Of a DNA stretch of 64,000 bases, positions 1 through 7,843 are shown in pieces (within the stretch, counting starts at the first letter, position 1; every line of letters starts with the position of its first letter). The DNA is from Fimenecus sp045593555 (GTDB lineage: Bacteria > Bacillota > Clostridia > Oscillospirales > Acutalibacteraceae), in the NCBI GenBank assembly GCA_045593555.1, contig JAZNWU010000026.1, forward strand, positions 1 through 64,000, in the 5' to 3' direction. Both the position numbers and the translations under genes were made by a program. The notes under the pieces are model-generated. The model ran no database searches. It saw only the letters and a program-made list of their open reading frames with translations, and was not told where the DNA came from.

Positions 1-1
1 A

Positions 2-340
2 CCCATGATACCTGCATTCCCGTTTTTGCTTCTTGCAGCATACAGCTTTGCCAAGAGCTCGGAAAAGCTTCACACCTGGTTTATAAATACAAAGCTCTAT
101 AAAAACAACCTTGAATCCTATGTTAAAGGTCAGGGTATGACCTGGAAAACAAAAATCAGAATTATGATAACCGTAACACTTCTTATGGGATTCGGATTCT
201 TTATGATGTCCAGAAAAGACCTTTATATTCCTTGTGCAATTTTGGGCGGTGTTTGGCTGTTCCATATTCTTTATTTCTGTTTTGGGGTTAAGAAGTATGA
301 GCCTATAGAAGAGAAAACAGCAACAAAAGCGAATGATTAA
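2..340 (+). CDS. DUF454 (YbaN-like) membrane protein, 5' end outside window
   Basis: The reading frame is open from base 2. The first visible residues, P-M-I-P-A-F-P-F, align with the LP-LLPTTPF stretch that lies about 25 residues into DUF454/YbaN proteins, so the N-terminus and first membrane segment are off the left edge. What remains has the family signature FAKSSEKLHTWFINTKLYK, then GMTWKTKIRIM, and two hydrophobic segments (about residues 50-68 and 73-93 of the visible part). The family is a small inner-membrane protein of unknown function. The ATG at base 5 is internal rather than the true start. Confidence 0.8.
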   Translation, partial: PMIPAFPFLLLAAYSFAKSSEKLHTWFINTKLYKNNLESYVKGQGMTWKTKIRIMITVTLLMGFGFFMMSRKDLYIPCAILGGVWLFHILYFCFGVKKYEPIEEKTATKAND

Positions 341-589
341 TCATAAAATAGCTCTGTGGTGTCGGTGAAAACCGGGTAAGACGGGGGGACGGTTCTATGT
401 CTTAGTGAAAAAACCGAATAATTTTTAAAACAAATATAAACAGGTGACTTGAATCAGAGATTCGAGTCACCTGCTGAGTTTTATTTTAAGGCATTTTCCA
501 GAGCTTGTTTAAGCATCTTTCTTAATTGGTTTTTGAAGAGGATTTTAAGCACGAAATTCGCCCTGAAAAATAGAAAGAAAATATGAGGG
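341..589. other. Intergenic spacer without a gene
   Basis: No coding frame of note. It holds a GGGGGGACGGTTC-type stretch (about 386-398) resembling the scattered GGACGGTTC sequences seen in many Clostridia, and a terminator-like hairpin described separately. Confidence 0.5.
441..473 (+). terminator. Hairpin, probable terminator
   Basis: A near-perfect inverted repeat, CAGGTGACTTGAATC and GATTCGAGTCACCTG, around a 3-base loop. It is followed after a few bases by GTTTTATTTT. It lies about 100 bases downstream of the DUF454 gene. The U-run does not abut the stem, so termination is likely but not certain. Confidence 0.55.
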
Positions 590-722
590 AGAGGTGAAGT
601 TTTTCGCTATGCTCAAAGTGATGTTAAGTTTGCTATTTACTGCACCGACAGGTGCAACATCATTGTGAAACAACTTCACTACAAAGTAACTTCACTTGCC
701 GTAAGGCAAACTTAGTTGAAAA
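590..722. repeat. Hairpin-linker array A (ACTTCAC linker)
   Basis: Short variable palindromes are separated by a constant linker, ACTTCAC (complement GTGAAGT). From the right end the order is ACTTAG, TTGCC-GTAA-GGCAA, ACTTCAC, TAC-AAA-GTA, ACTTCAC, TGT-GAA-ACA, AACATCAT, GCACC-GACA-GGTGC. The left end begins GTGAAGT and GTGATGTT in the opposite orientation. Linkers on the two halves can pair with each other, leaving the variable hairpins as side arms. It has no coding capacity. It resembles dispersed structured repeats of gut Firmicutes, but I cannot name a family. Confidence 0.65.
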
Positions 723-835
723 AATGATTGCTTATTTTGCAATTATTTTTTCTACAAGTGGGCAAATTTGTGGTCAAAACGGTTAAATTACGATTTCAGA
801 AAAAAGTAAAAACCGCTGAAACCTAATGGTATATG

Positions 836-1016
836 AAATATAATCCATCGCAAGACGGAATGTAATCGCAACTTTAGTTGCGTATGTAATCCACTACAAG
901 TGGAATGTAATCAATACGAAGGAAGCTTAGAAAATACAAGGTTTGAGGGATTACATACGCCTTCGGTAATTACATACACGCTAAAGCGTGATTACATACC
1001 AATCCTTCGGATTGAA
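836..1016. repeat. Hairpin-linker array B (GTATGTAATC linker)
   Basis: Same design as the neighbouring array but with another linker. The left half has three units ending in (A/T)ATGTAATC, enclosing CATCGCAAGACG, GCAACTTTAGTTGC and CACTACAAGTG. The right half has the linker inverted (GATTACATAC), enclosing GCCTTCGGT, ACGCTAAAGCGT and CAATCCTTCGGATTG. Each enclosed block is its own small palindrome with a different sequence. A 40-base non-repetitive centre (about 912-949) separates the halves. The final unit abuts the tRNA-Leu terminator. Confidence 0.7.
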
Positions 1017-1017
1017 T

Positions 1018-1051
1018 AAAAAAGAGCCTCGCTACTGCGAAACTCTTTTTT
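1018..1051 (-). terminator. Terminator of tRNA-Leu
   Basis: Read on the minus strand this is AAAAGAG-TTT-CGC-AGTA-GCG-AGG-CTCTTTTTT, a hairpin closed by a U-run directly after the tRNA 3' end. The A-tract on the other side makes it potentially bidirectional. Confidence 0.75.
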
Positions 1052-1134
1052 GGTGCGAGAGACGGGACTTGAACCCGTACGGGATTACCACACGCCCCTC
1101 AAACGTGCGCGTCTGCCGATTCCGCCACTCTCGC
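1051..1134 (-). tRNA. tRNA-Leu (GAG)
   Basis: Minus strand, 84 nt including an encoded CCA. The acceptor stem is GCGAGAG/CTCTCGC, the T arm contains GGTTCAAGTCC, and a long variable arm typical of class II tRNAs is present. The anticodon stem CACGT/GCGTG encloses TTGAGGG, giving anticodon GAG, which reads CUC (and CUU). It is probably a single-gene transcript with its own terminator. CUC is also the specifier of the leucine T-box upstream of leuA in this window. Confidence 0.93.
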
Positions 1135-1221
1135 ATATCAGTCGTTCTCTCGAACGCAAGAGACATTATAACAAAGGAAATCGACAGTGTCAAGCATTTT
1201 TTGAAAAATTTTTAAAATATT

Positions 1222-1449
1222 TTAAATTGAGCTTTCTTTTGAGTGCTTTACAGGTTTTACTGTTGGTTTTTTTGCCTTTTTTGGAAGTTCTTGTGCAATG
1301 GTCGGGAACTCATTATCGGTTTCACCAGTTGGCTGAATTTCGTAAGTTCCATATTTATTCACCATTTCAAATGGTGTTTCAGGATTATCGGGAATATAAG
1401 TTACACTTTCCTCTAACTGATTTATATAGTTTTTATTTTCTTTATCCAT
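1222..1449 (-). CDS. Small hypothetical protein, 75 aa
   Basis: Not recognised. The ATG at 1449 is chosen because GTGGTGAT lies just upstream; an ATG 22 codons earlier would place the terminator of the neighbouring gene inside the coding region. The product starts MDKENKNYINQLEESV. It is polar, with an acidic N-terminal half containing EESVTYIPDNPETPFEMVNKYGTYEI and a Lys/Pro-rich tail, and has no membrane segment. A terminator separates it from the SPFH gene upstream, so it is probably monocistronic. Codon use resembles its neighbours, which supports a real but uncharacterised gene. Confidence 0.5.
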   Translation of the reverse strand: MDKENKNYINQLEESVTYIPDNPETPFEMVNKYGTYEIQPTGETDNEFPTIAQELPKKAKKPTVKPVKHSKESSI

Positions 1450-1493
1450 ATTATCACCACAATTATTATGGATGAATAGGGATATAATATGCA

Positions 1494-1522
1494 AAAGCAC
1501 TTGACTTTTAATCAAGTGCTTT
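1494..1522 (-). terminator. Terminator after the SPFH gene
   Basis: Perfect 11-bp stem AAAGCACTTGA/TCAAGTGCTTT with a 7-base loop, 17 bases beyond the stop codon of the SPFH gene on the minus strand. The symmetric A and T tracts make it plausible on either strand. Confidence 0.75.
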
Positions 1523-1538
1523 GCTTAAAAAACGAGTT

Positions 1539-2432
1539 TTAATCTTTCTTTGCTAATTCTGTTAAAGATGTTGCAAGTCCTGCAAGTCCCTGAATTTCAG
1601 ATGGGATAATAATTTTTGTTGCCTTACCGTCAGCAGCTTTTTCAAATGATTCAAGAGCCTTTATGCTGATAAATTCCTGACTTGGATTTACCTTGTTAAT
1701 CATTTCGATACCTGCAGCAGTTGCTTCCTGAATCTTAAGGATTGCAGCAGCTTCACCTTCTGCTTCACGGATTTTTGATTCTTTAATCGCATCTGCACGA
1801 AGGATTGCTGATTCCTTTTCACCTTCTGCAACGAGGATAGCGGCTTTCTTCTCACCTTCAGCCTGAAGAATCTTTTCACGACGTTCACGCTCAGCCTTCA
1901 TCTGCTTTTCCATTGAATCCTGAATTTCTCTTGGAGGCATAATGTTTTTCAATTCAACACGGTTGATTTTGATGCCCCAGGCATCTGTCGCTTCGTCAAG
2001 AACTTCAGTAATCTTTGAGTTGATTGTATCTCTTGATGTGAGAGTTGCGTCAAGTTCAAGGTCACCGATGATGTTACGAAGTGTTGTTGCTGTAAGGTTT
2101 TCAATAGCCATCATAGGGCGTTCAACGCCATATGTGTAGAGTTTTGGGTCGATAATTCGATAGAAAACAACTGTGTCGATTGACATTGTAACATTATCTT
2201 TTGTAATAACAGGCTGTGGAGGGAAATCAACAACAGCTTCCTTAAGACTTACTCTTTTTGCTACTCTGTCAATAATCGGAATTTTCACATGAAGACCTGT
2301 GTCCCATGTTGAGTGATATGCACCGAGTCTTTCAATAACGAATGCATTTGCCTGTGGTACGATTCGAACATTTGCAACGATGATTGCTATAACAATAGTG
2401 ATTAAAATAACAGGGATAATTAAAAATTCCAT
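1539..2432 (-). CDS. SPFH/stomatin-like membrane protein (paraslipin, QmcA-type)
   Basis: 297 aa, typical paraslipin length. It has an N-terminal membrane anchor (residues 3-22), an SPFH/Band 7 domain (about 24-190; motifs NAFVIERLGAYHSTWDTGLH and EVDFPPQ-like VVDFPPQPVITKDNV), then a charged Ala/Glu/Lys coiled coil (about 175-250, AEGEKKAAILVAEGEKESAI) and a short C-terminal tail. The family forms ring-like scaffolds on the cytoplasmic face of the membrane and is linked to membrane organisation and quality control. A strong AAGGAG precedes the ATG. The NfeD gene 15 bases upstream is the standard partner of this family, and the pair is almost certainly one operon. Confidence 0.92.
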   Translation of the reverse strand: MEFLIIPVILITIVIAIIVANVRIVPQANAFVIERLGAYHSTWDTGLHVKIPIIDRVAKRVSLKEAVVDFPPQPVITKDNVTMSIDTVVFYRIIDPKLYTYGVERPMMAIENLTATTLRNIIGDLELDATLTSRDTINSKITEVLDEATDAWGIKINRVELKNIMPPREIQDSMEKQMKAERERREKILQAEGEKKAAILVAEGEKESAILRADAIKESKIREAEGEAAAILKIQEATAAGIEMINKVNPSQEFISIKALESFEKAADGKATKIIIPSEIQGLAGLATSLTELAKKD

Positions 2433-2447
2433 AATGTTTCTCCTTTT

Positions 2448-2888
2448 TTATAATTTATTTATTACAAGAGTTGTTCCGTTTACACTCTTGATTTTTACAG
2501 TTTCACCTTTTTGGATAATGTTACCATCTTCTGAAATGGCTTTCCAATAAACATCACCTACGAGTATTCTTCCCATGATGCCGTTTGTATCCTCTGTTAC
2601 TGTTGCTGTTTTACCTAAGAGGTTTTCGTTCTGGTCAACATCATCAACAGGTTTTTTAATGTGCTTGTTATATATTTTGCGACAGACAACCATAAATACG
2701 GCACTTAAAACCACAAATACTGCAATTTGTATTAACAGGCTATCCACAACAAAGGATAACAAACAAGTGATGATTGCTGACGGTACAAACCAGATTGAAA
2801 CAAGTGCTGTTGTAAGCAATTCTACAATCAGAAATAACACGCCAACTGCAAGCCACATTATCCACGGATTGGCTATAAGATAATCCAT
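2448..2888 (-). CDS. NfeD-like membrane protein
   Basis: 146 aa. Three to four hydrophobic segments (about residues 7-27, 29-48, 50-70) are followed by a soluble beta-barrel (about 85-146) with the NfeD C-terminal pattern LLGKTATVTEDTNGIMGRILVGDVYWKA. This OB-fold domain is the part that contacts SPFH partners. It is the short NfeD form without the ClpP-like protease domain. It lies directly upstream of the SPFH gene on the same strand. An AGGAGAGATGG sequence provides the ribosome site. Confidence 0.9.
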   Translation of the reverse strand: MDYLIANPWIMWLAVGVLFLIVELLTTALVSIWFVPSAIITCLLSFVVDSLLIQIAVFVVLSAVFMVVCRKIYNKHIKKPVDDVDQNENLLGKTATVTEDTNGIMGRILVGDVYWKAISEDGNIIQKGETVKIKSVNGTTLVINKL

Positions 2889-2909
2889 ACCATCTCTCCT
2901 TTAATGAAT

Positions 2910-3086
2910 TTATTTTTCTTCGATTTCTCTTTCAAAAACGATAAGCATTGGTGTTCCTGCCTTTGTGCGACCAACGCCACCGAGATAAGCATCTGTGCTT
3001 GTTACCTCCCAGCCACGCTTTGCCATATCGTTCATTTTTGCCTCTGCTTCACTTAATTTGATTTCGATAATCTTATATTCTTTCAT
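2910..3086 (-). CDS. DUF4177-type small protein
   Basis: 58 aa, read directly from the sequence: it begins MKEYKIIEIKLSEAEAKMND and continues MAKRGWEVTSTDAYLGG, ending FEREIEEK-stop. The pattern of a short beta strand, a helix with NDMAKRGWEV and a final beta strand matches the DUF4177 fold, whose function is unknown. A perfect TAAGGAG lies 7 bases upstream of the ATG. It sits between the NfeD gene and the DUF6054-like gene on the same strand with short spacers, so it is probably part of the same transcript. Confidence 0.75.
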   Translation of the reverse strand: MKEYKIIEIKLSEAEAKMNDMAKRGWEVTSTDAYLGGVGRTKAGTPMLIVFEREIEEK

Positions 3087-3097
3087 AATATTACTCC

Positions 3098-3436
3098 TTA
3101 TTTATATTCAGTAATGTATTTGTAAATTGCATCGTAAATGCTGTCTTCAAAGCTTTCAGAAGCACCACCATCACATTTGAAAATTTCACCACCGCCACCA
3201 CTGATTGCGTGAATATGTGTTCTTCCTGAAGCATTGTCAATAATTACGGTAAGTGTGAGACGGTTTTCTGCTCGTAAATAAAACTTCTCATAGACCTGAA
3301 CGATTGTTATTGTGCCATTATCTGAGGTTATTACATATTCATCAATAAGCTCACCGGTAATTGAATTGTTTTTTATGGTGTCATTAATAAGCTTCGCAGC
3401 TTCCTGTGGGGGAATTGATAAATATAAATTTGTCAT
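3098..3436 (-). CDS. DUF6054-like protein
   Basis: 112 aa, no signal peptide or membrane segment. The middle alternates strands (ITIVQVYEKFYLRAENRLTL) and then has a glycine run, HAISGGGGEIFKCDGGASES, before a C-terminal helix. This arrangement matches small DUF6054-like proteins of Clostridia as I remember them; function is unknown. It is preceded by AAGGAGAAAACC and lies 11 bases upstream of the DUF4177 gene. The family assignment is tentative. Confidence 0.6.
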   Translation of the reverse strand: MTNLYLSIPPQEAAKLINDTIKNNSITGELIDEYVITSDNGTITIVQVYEKFYLRAENRLTLTVIIDNASGRTHIHAISGGGGEIFKCDGGASESFEDSIYDAIYKYITEYK

Positions 3437-3449
3437 TTTGGTTTTCTCC

Positions 3450-4007
3450 TTAAATAAGTTCTACAAAAGCTTTCTGTGCCAAATCTCTCATTCTTGTTGA
3501 AAGGATGGCAAGTACCATTGCTCTTAATGCAGTTCTTAATTTAGTTCTTGAAACATCGTCACGAATTGTAACATCCTTCAGATGTGAATCTATGGCGATA
3601 TCAAGTTCTTTTGTGTCATAAACTGCATTTTGTTCACATTTATAAATAATACTGCACAGAATATTAAATAATTCTCTGTCAGGCAAAATATCGTCGGAGC
3701 GGTCCTCAACAGAGCCGTTAATATAACTCATTAAAAATGTGATTTGTTCCATTTGCATAGAGCCACGCATCATATTTATAAGGATAATACGCATTGTTTG
3801 TTCTTCGCCGTAGCGTTTTTCTTCAGGGTTTTTTACCCATCCTCGTTTTATCCAATTTTGAATCGTTGAAGTTTCAAGACCGGTTAATTCTCTGACTTGT
3901 GCAAGTGTAAGACCCTTTGTGATAGTTAACAGCGGAGCAATCAGTGAAAAACAGTTGTCTGCTGCAACATCATTAAAGGCTAATGTTGTTCCCGGTATAT
4001 ATTCCAA
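3450..4007 (-). CDS. DUF1836 family regulator (MerR-like HTH)
   Basis: 185 aa. It begins with a TTG codon at 4007, placed by AGGAGATGGAG upstream; no ATG fits. Residues 28-60 form a MerR-like helix-turn-helix (LTLAQVRELTGLETSTIQNWIKRGWV), followed by a helical DUF1836 body with MRIILINMMRGSMQMEQI. The family is considered a DNA-binding regulator of unknown target. As the first gene of the minus-strand run DUF1836, DUF6054-like, DUF4177, NfeD, SPFH, it is the likely local regulator. Confidence 0.8.
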   Translation of the reverse strand: MEYIPGTTLAFNDVAADNCFSLIAPLLTITKGLTLAQVRELTGLETSTIQNWIKRGWVKNPEEKRYGEEQTMRIILINMMRGSMQMEQITFLMSYINGSVEDRSDDILPDRELFNILCSIIYKCEQNAVYDTKELDIAIDSHLKDVTIRDDVSRTKLRTALRAMVLAILSTRMRDLAQKAFVELI

Positions 4008-4093
4008 TCTACTCCATCTCCTTTTATGTGGTGATTTGATTATATCACAGGTTCATATGACTGTCAATAGGGTTTTTATGATTTTCCAAAAGA

Positions 4094-4123
4094 ATAACGG
4101 ATGAGGCAAAACTCATCCGTTAT
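4094..4123 (-). terminator. Terminator of the acyltransferase operon
   Basis: Perfect 12-bp stem ATAACGGATGAG/CTCATCCGTTAT with a 6-base loop, 8 bases past the stop codon of the condensation-like gene. The following T-tract on the minus strand is interrupted (ATTCTTTT). Confidence 0.7.
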
Positions 4124-4130
4124 AGTAATT

Positions 4131-5408
4131 TTATTCACCTATAAGTGTTTTAATATTCTTTTCCATGAGGTCAAAGAACTTGTCAACGATTTTTTTGTCT
4201 TTTTCATTACCACGAACACACATTGAAAGAGTGATAGTATTTTTGTATGTTGTTGCAGTAAGAAGTACAAAAGGCTTATATTTAACAGCACCTGACATAA
4301 ATGCATCCGTTGGTTCGTGGCCTGATAGTGAGAAATGCTTTCCATTAAGGACACCGATATTACTCATTGCCATATATGGATTTGAATAACCGATTTTAAT
4401 TATTTCTTCACTTGCAGCGTGTGGGAGAATACTGTAACCGAAATTAAGGAGAGGAAGACCGTAAAGTCCCATAAATTTGTCCTTTTTAAATCGGTTTGAA
4501 CTTCTCACAACATATTGGACTGTTTCAAAAATATCTCTGCCACGTCGCGGAATTGCACATTGCATCCATGCAGTATGGTTTGTGAAGCCTTTATCGTCGA
4601 CACTATCCATATGACGACGAAGGTCAATTGCACTTGAAATCATAACCTGGTCACTTTCAGGGAAACCAGCCAACTCATAAACACTGTAAAAATATGCTGT
4701 AAGGAGCATCTCGTTTATAGTAGCACCAAGCTCTTTACCCTTTGTCTTAAGCTTTGCAAGAATATCATCACTGAATTTTCGTCTTGCAATGAAAGACTCA
4801 TCACGGATATTGTCAGGTGTAAGTGGAAACTTATGGTCATCACGGGCATTGATGTTCTTAAAAAGTCTTTTTGCAACACCTGATTCTGTCTGCGAAAAGC
4901 CTGAATAGACATCGGTATATGAACGGGAACCTGTTCGGAAATCAATAGGGCTTATACCATTTTCAACATAATTTGTGTAGTTCTCGCAGAATGCCTGTAA
5001 GAAATACTTAAGGTCGCCACCATCCATACACATATGATTTTCAACCATACAAAGTGTGCTTTTGCCATCTTTTATAAAAAGAGCAATTTTCATCTGGATA
5101 TGGCTGTCGGGAGCTATGTACTGTGTAAGAAATTCTTCAACCGCTTCTTCAAGGTTTTCAGGATATGCCACAGTTAAAACATCATCAATATCATAAGGCA
5201 TAACTTCCCAATGTGTACTGATTTTCTTATCGACAAACTTTGAACGAAGTACAGGCACTTTTTCAAAAGCACAAATAATAACTGTTTTTAATGCATCAAT
5301 ATCGGGGATAAAGTCATAATCGAGTTCAACATGAACCATACGGTCGTTAAAATCACGGAAAAGATAATGCATTTTATCCCATAATTCAGCGTTTAACCTG
5401 CGTTCCAT
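4131..5408 (-). CDS. Condensation/alcohol-acetyltransferase-like protein
   Basis: 425 aa. The overall pattern is that of the CoA-dependent acyltransferase superfamily that contains NRPS condensation domains, PapA5 and alcohol acetyltransferases. The hallmark HxxxDG motif is present as NHMCMDGGDLKYFLQAF (about residues 129-145), and the second half has the expected latch region (SSAIDLRRHMD). There are no carrier or adenylation domains, so it is a stand-alone acyltransferase with unknown acceptor. Its ATG shares one base with the stop of the upstream membrane-protein gene (TAATG), indicating translational coupling and a joint role. Confidence 0.75.
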   Translation of the reverse strand: MERRLNAELWDKMHYLFRDFNDRMVHVELDYDFIPDIDALKTVIICAFEKVPVLRSKFVDKKISTHWEVMPYDIDDVLTVAYPENLEEAVEEFLTQYIAPDSHIQMKIALFIKDGKSTLCMVENHMCMDGGDLKYFLQAFCENYTNYVENGISPIDFRTGSRSYTDVYSGFSQTESGVAKRLFKNINARDDHKFPLTPDNIRDESFIARRKFSDDILAKLKTKGKELGATINEMLLTAYFYSVYELAGFPESDQVMISSAIDLRRHMDSVDDKGFTNHTAWMQCAIPRRGRDIFETVQYVVRSSNRFKKDKFMGLYGLPLLNFGYSILPHAASEEIIKIGYSNPYMAMSNIGVLNGKHFSLSGHEPTDAFMSGAVKYKPFVLLTATTYKNTITLSMCVRGNEKDKKIVDKFFDLMEKNIKTLIGE

Positions 5409-6208
5409 TATTCCTCATCCTCCTGTTTATACATAAAATATTTTGCATTACTTGCAGCAATTGACAATGCAATAATAAAATCAACTGCAACGCCAAGGAA
5501 AATAAGTGGCCAACCGGCACCCCAGGTAATGACTTTAAACCCTGCCAGAACAATATAGAGCATTGTGAACATGGCTGGCATATAAACAAACAATGAAATT
5601 GTACGAAATTTTTGCTTTGCTGCGAATGCGAAAATAAGGTCAGCAATGAATCCTGCTAAAATTCCAAGAATAATTATCGGCCAACTTGCAGCAGGTTGCA
5701 CCATCATAAGAACAAAAAGGAAAACAAAGACGGTAAGAAGCATTATACATCCTGCAATAAGAACTCTTGCAAGAGGATGTAAAAATCTGTGCCAATGATA
5801 AAGTCTTTTAATAAGAAAACTTGTATAGAAAATTATCATTGAGAAAAGTCCACCAATAATAATAAGCCATGTTTTTGACCATGCACCTGTTGCTTTGCTG
5901 ACAGCAAAGTATGCAACAAAAGTAGAAATAAAGAAAAGTACACCACCTATGGCAAAAATAATTCTTAAAAGTTTTGCTCTGGCTTTTTTCTTTTCTGCCT
6001 TTTCATAAGTGTAATAGTTCTTTTCGATATCAGGATATTCGTCTGCCATCAGGTCTGCAAGAACTTTTTCGTCACGAAGACCTGCTGAAGTCACCTGATT
6101 TGCTCTTTCGGTCATTTCGTCAAGAAGAATTTTCTTGTATTTATAAGATATCCGGGAATCCTTTATGTTTTTACAAGACTCTTCTATATACTCAATGAAA
6201 TTTCTCAT
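5408..6208 (-). CDS. Membrane protein with permease-prefix/DUF1700-like N-terminus
   Basis: 266 aa from the ATG at 6208, which has TTGGAGGTG upstream; an ATG five codons earlier lacks this. The N-terminal 80 residues are soluble and helical, with ILLDEMTERANQVTSAGLRDEKVLADLMADEYP resembling the permease-prefix/DUF1700 domain. Six hydrophobic segments follow between about residues 85 and 255. It is a polytopic membrane protein of unknown function, co-transcribed and translationally coupled with the condensation-like acyltransferase. Confidence 0.65.
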   Translation of the reverse strand: MRNFIEYIEESCKNIKDSRISYKYKKILLDEMTERANQVTSAGLRDEKVLADLMADEYPDIEKNYYTYEKAEKKKARAKLLRIIFAIGGVLFFISTFVAYFAVSKATGAWSKTWLIIIGGLFSMIIFYTSFLIKRLYHWHRFLHPLARVLIAGCIMLLTVFVFLFVLMMVQPAASWPIIILGILAGFIADLIFAFAAKQKFRTISLFVYMPAMFTMLYIVLAGFKVITWGAGWPLIFLGVAVDFIIALSIAASNAKYFMYKQEDEE

Positions 6209-6298
6209 GAAAAACACCTCCAAAATTATTCCATAATAATTATAGCAAAGATGTTTTTCTCATTCAATAAACAAATTGTTAATTTTTGTATAAAAAAA

Positions 6299-6320
6299 GA
6301 CCATCGGTTTCCCGATGGTC
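6299..6320 (-). terminator. Terminator of the oadB-oadG operon
   Basis: 9-bp stem GACCATCGG/CCGATGGTC with a 4-base loop. On the minus strand it is followed by TTTTTTT, giving a classic rho-independent terminator about 10 bases after the OadG-like stop codon. Confidence 0.85.
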
Positions 6321-6330
6321 AATAAAACTT

Positions 6331-6528
6331 TTATTTATCTTCTTTATCTTTCTTTTTTGATGGTTTTGAAAAGATTTTGTTAAGAAGAGTTGTAATACCG
6401 ATAAGCACACCCATAACGATAATGATACCGAGCATACCCATACCCATGTAATAAAGATTATCAACAAAAGCCATTGGGTTGATATCGATGTTAGAAGCCA
6501 TAGCTGAGATAAAAATATTCTGTAACAT
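6331..6528 (-). CDS. oadG: OadG-like gamma subunit of a Na+-pumping decarboxylase
   Basis: 65 aa. It has one membrane segment, LYYMGMGMLGIIIVMGVLIG (about residues 26-45), and a Lys/Ser-rich cytoplasmic tail. This is the small gamma subunit pattern that anchors the carboxyltransferase to the beta subunit. It follows the beta subunit gene by 14 bases with an AGGAGAG ribosome site. The tail is short and lacks the zinc-binding His/Asp C-terminus described for enterobacterial OadG. The symbol rests on context as much as on sequence. Confidence 0.75.
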   Translation of the reverse strand: MLQNIFISAMASNIDINPMAFVDNLYYMGMGMLGIIIVMGVLIGITTLLNKIFSKPSKKKDKEDK

Positions 6529-6542
6529 TTAACACACTCTCC

Positions 6543-7763
6543 TTACATAAAGAAATTAAGGATAAGACCACCTGCGATAACAGATGCAATCTGACCTGAA
6601 ACGTTTACACCGATTGAATGCATAAGAAGGAAGTTCTGTGGGTCTTCTGCAAGTCCCATTTTGTGAACGATACGTCCTGACATAGGGAATGCTGAAATAC
6701 CAGCTGCACCAATCATAGGGTTAATCTTTTTGCCTTTTGGTAAGAAGATGTTGAGAAGCTTTGCAAACATAACACCACCAATTGTGTCAAATACGAAAGC
6801 AACAAGTCCAAGACCGAGAATAAGAATTGTATCAGGAGCAAGGAATGATGCATAGTGCATCTTTGTTGCAATAGTGATACCGAGGAAAATTGTGATAAGG
6901 TTTGCAAGAACTTTCTGTGCTGTTTCTGAAAGAGAATTAAGCACGCCACATTCACGGATAAGGTTACCGAACATAAGGAAACCAACGAGTGAAACTGATG
7001 CAGGAGCTACAAGACCTGCAACGATTGTGATGATGATGGGGAAGAGAATTCTTGTAATCTTCTTAACCTCTGTCTGAGTGTAAGGCATACGGATAAGACG
7101 TTCTTTTTTAGTTGTGCAGAGTTTGATGAATGGTGGCTGGATAATCGGAACAAGAGCCATATATGAGTATGCAGCAACCATGATTGCACCAAGATACTGT
7201 GAATTAAGCTTGTTAGCAACGACGATTGATGTAGGACCGTCAGCTGCACCGATAATAGCGATTGAAGCTGCGTCGTTGATTGGGAAGAACATTGATGCTA
7301 AGCAAAGTGTGAAGAAAATACCAAACTGTGCTGCAGCACCGAAAATCATAAGCTTTGGATTTGAAAGCAACGGACCGAAGTCAATCATTGCACCGATACC
7401 GATGAAAAGAATAAGTGGGAAGAGTTCGTTTGCAATACCAGCATCAAAAAGAACTGATAAAGCTCCTTCTTCCATTGAAAGTCCTTCTGCACCTTCTGCT
7501 AAAAGCTTGGTGTAAGTTGCTTCAGAAATTGATGTTTTTACACCATCAACAAACTGAAAATACTGAGTGATTGCACCTGAAATAGGAAGGTTCACGAGAA
7601 TCGCACCAAATCCCATTGGTAAAAGAAGTGTTGGTTCCATTTCCTTTTTAATTGCAAGGTAAATGAGAATTCCGCCGATAGCCCACATGATAAGCATTCT
7701 TACATCGAAGTTATTTATCATATCGCTGAACAGCAAATCTTTGAAACTGTTAAGGAATGCCAT
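6543..7763 (-). CDS. oadB: Na+-translocating decarboxylase beta subunit (OadB/GcdB/MmdB family)
   Basis: 406 aa from the ATG at 7763 (AAGGAGAAAG upstream); the longer frame beginning at 7871 would overlap the promoter. The signature GAADGPTSIVVANKL (about residues 165-180) carries the conserved Asp of the Na+ pathway, and AAYSYMALVPIIQPP follows. About eleven hydrophobic segments are present. The protein couples decarboxylation of a carboxybiotin to Na+ export. Oxaloacetate, methylmalonyl-CoA or glutaconyl-CoA specificity lies in the alpha subunit, which is absent here, as is the biotin carrier. Confidence 0.92.
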   Translation of the reverse strand: MAFLNSFKDLLFSDMINNFDVRMLIMWAIGGILIYLAIKKEMEPTLLLPMGFGAILVNLPISGAITQYFQFVDGVKTSISEATYTKLLAEGAEGLSMEEGALSVLFDAGIANELFPLILFIGIGAMIDFGPLLSNPKLMIFGAAAQFGIFFTLCLASMFFPINDAASIAIIGAADGPTSIVVANKLNSQYLGAIMVAAYSYMALVPIIQPPFIKLCTTKKERLIRMPYTQTEVKKITRILFPIIITIVAGLVAPASVSLVGFLMFGNLIRECGVLNSLSETAQKVLANLITIFLGITIATKMHYASFLAPDTILILGLGLVAFVFDTIGGVMFAKLLNIFLPKGKKINPMIGAAGISAFPMSGRIVHKMGLAEDPQNFLLMHSIGVNVSGQIASVIAGGLILNFFM

Positions 7764-7843
7764 AGTTTTTCTTTCTCCTTCATTTTTATCTCCATGAAAT
7801 AAACCGAAACTAATAAAACCCCAATTTACTCCATTATAAATGT

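Noticed and set aside
590..1016. CRISPR-like array
   Set aside because: Repeated linkers are only 7-10 bases, occur in both orientations, and the material between them is self-complementary and of uneven length; no cas genes are present.
988..1475. Open frames on the plus strand of 75 and 141 codons
   Set aside because: They run through tRNA-Leu and its terminator and read antisense to the small gene at 1222-1449; they have no ribosome site.
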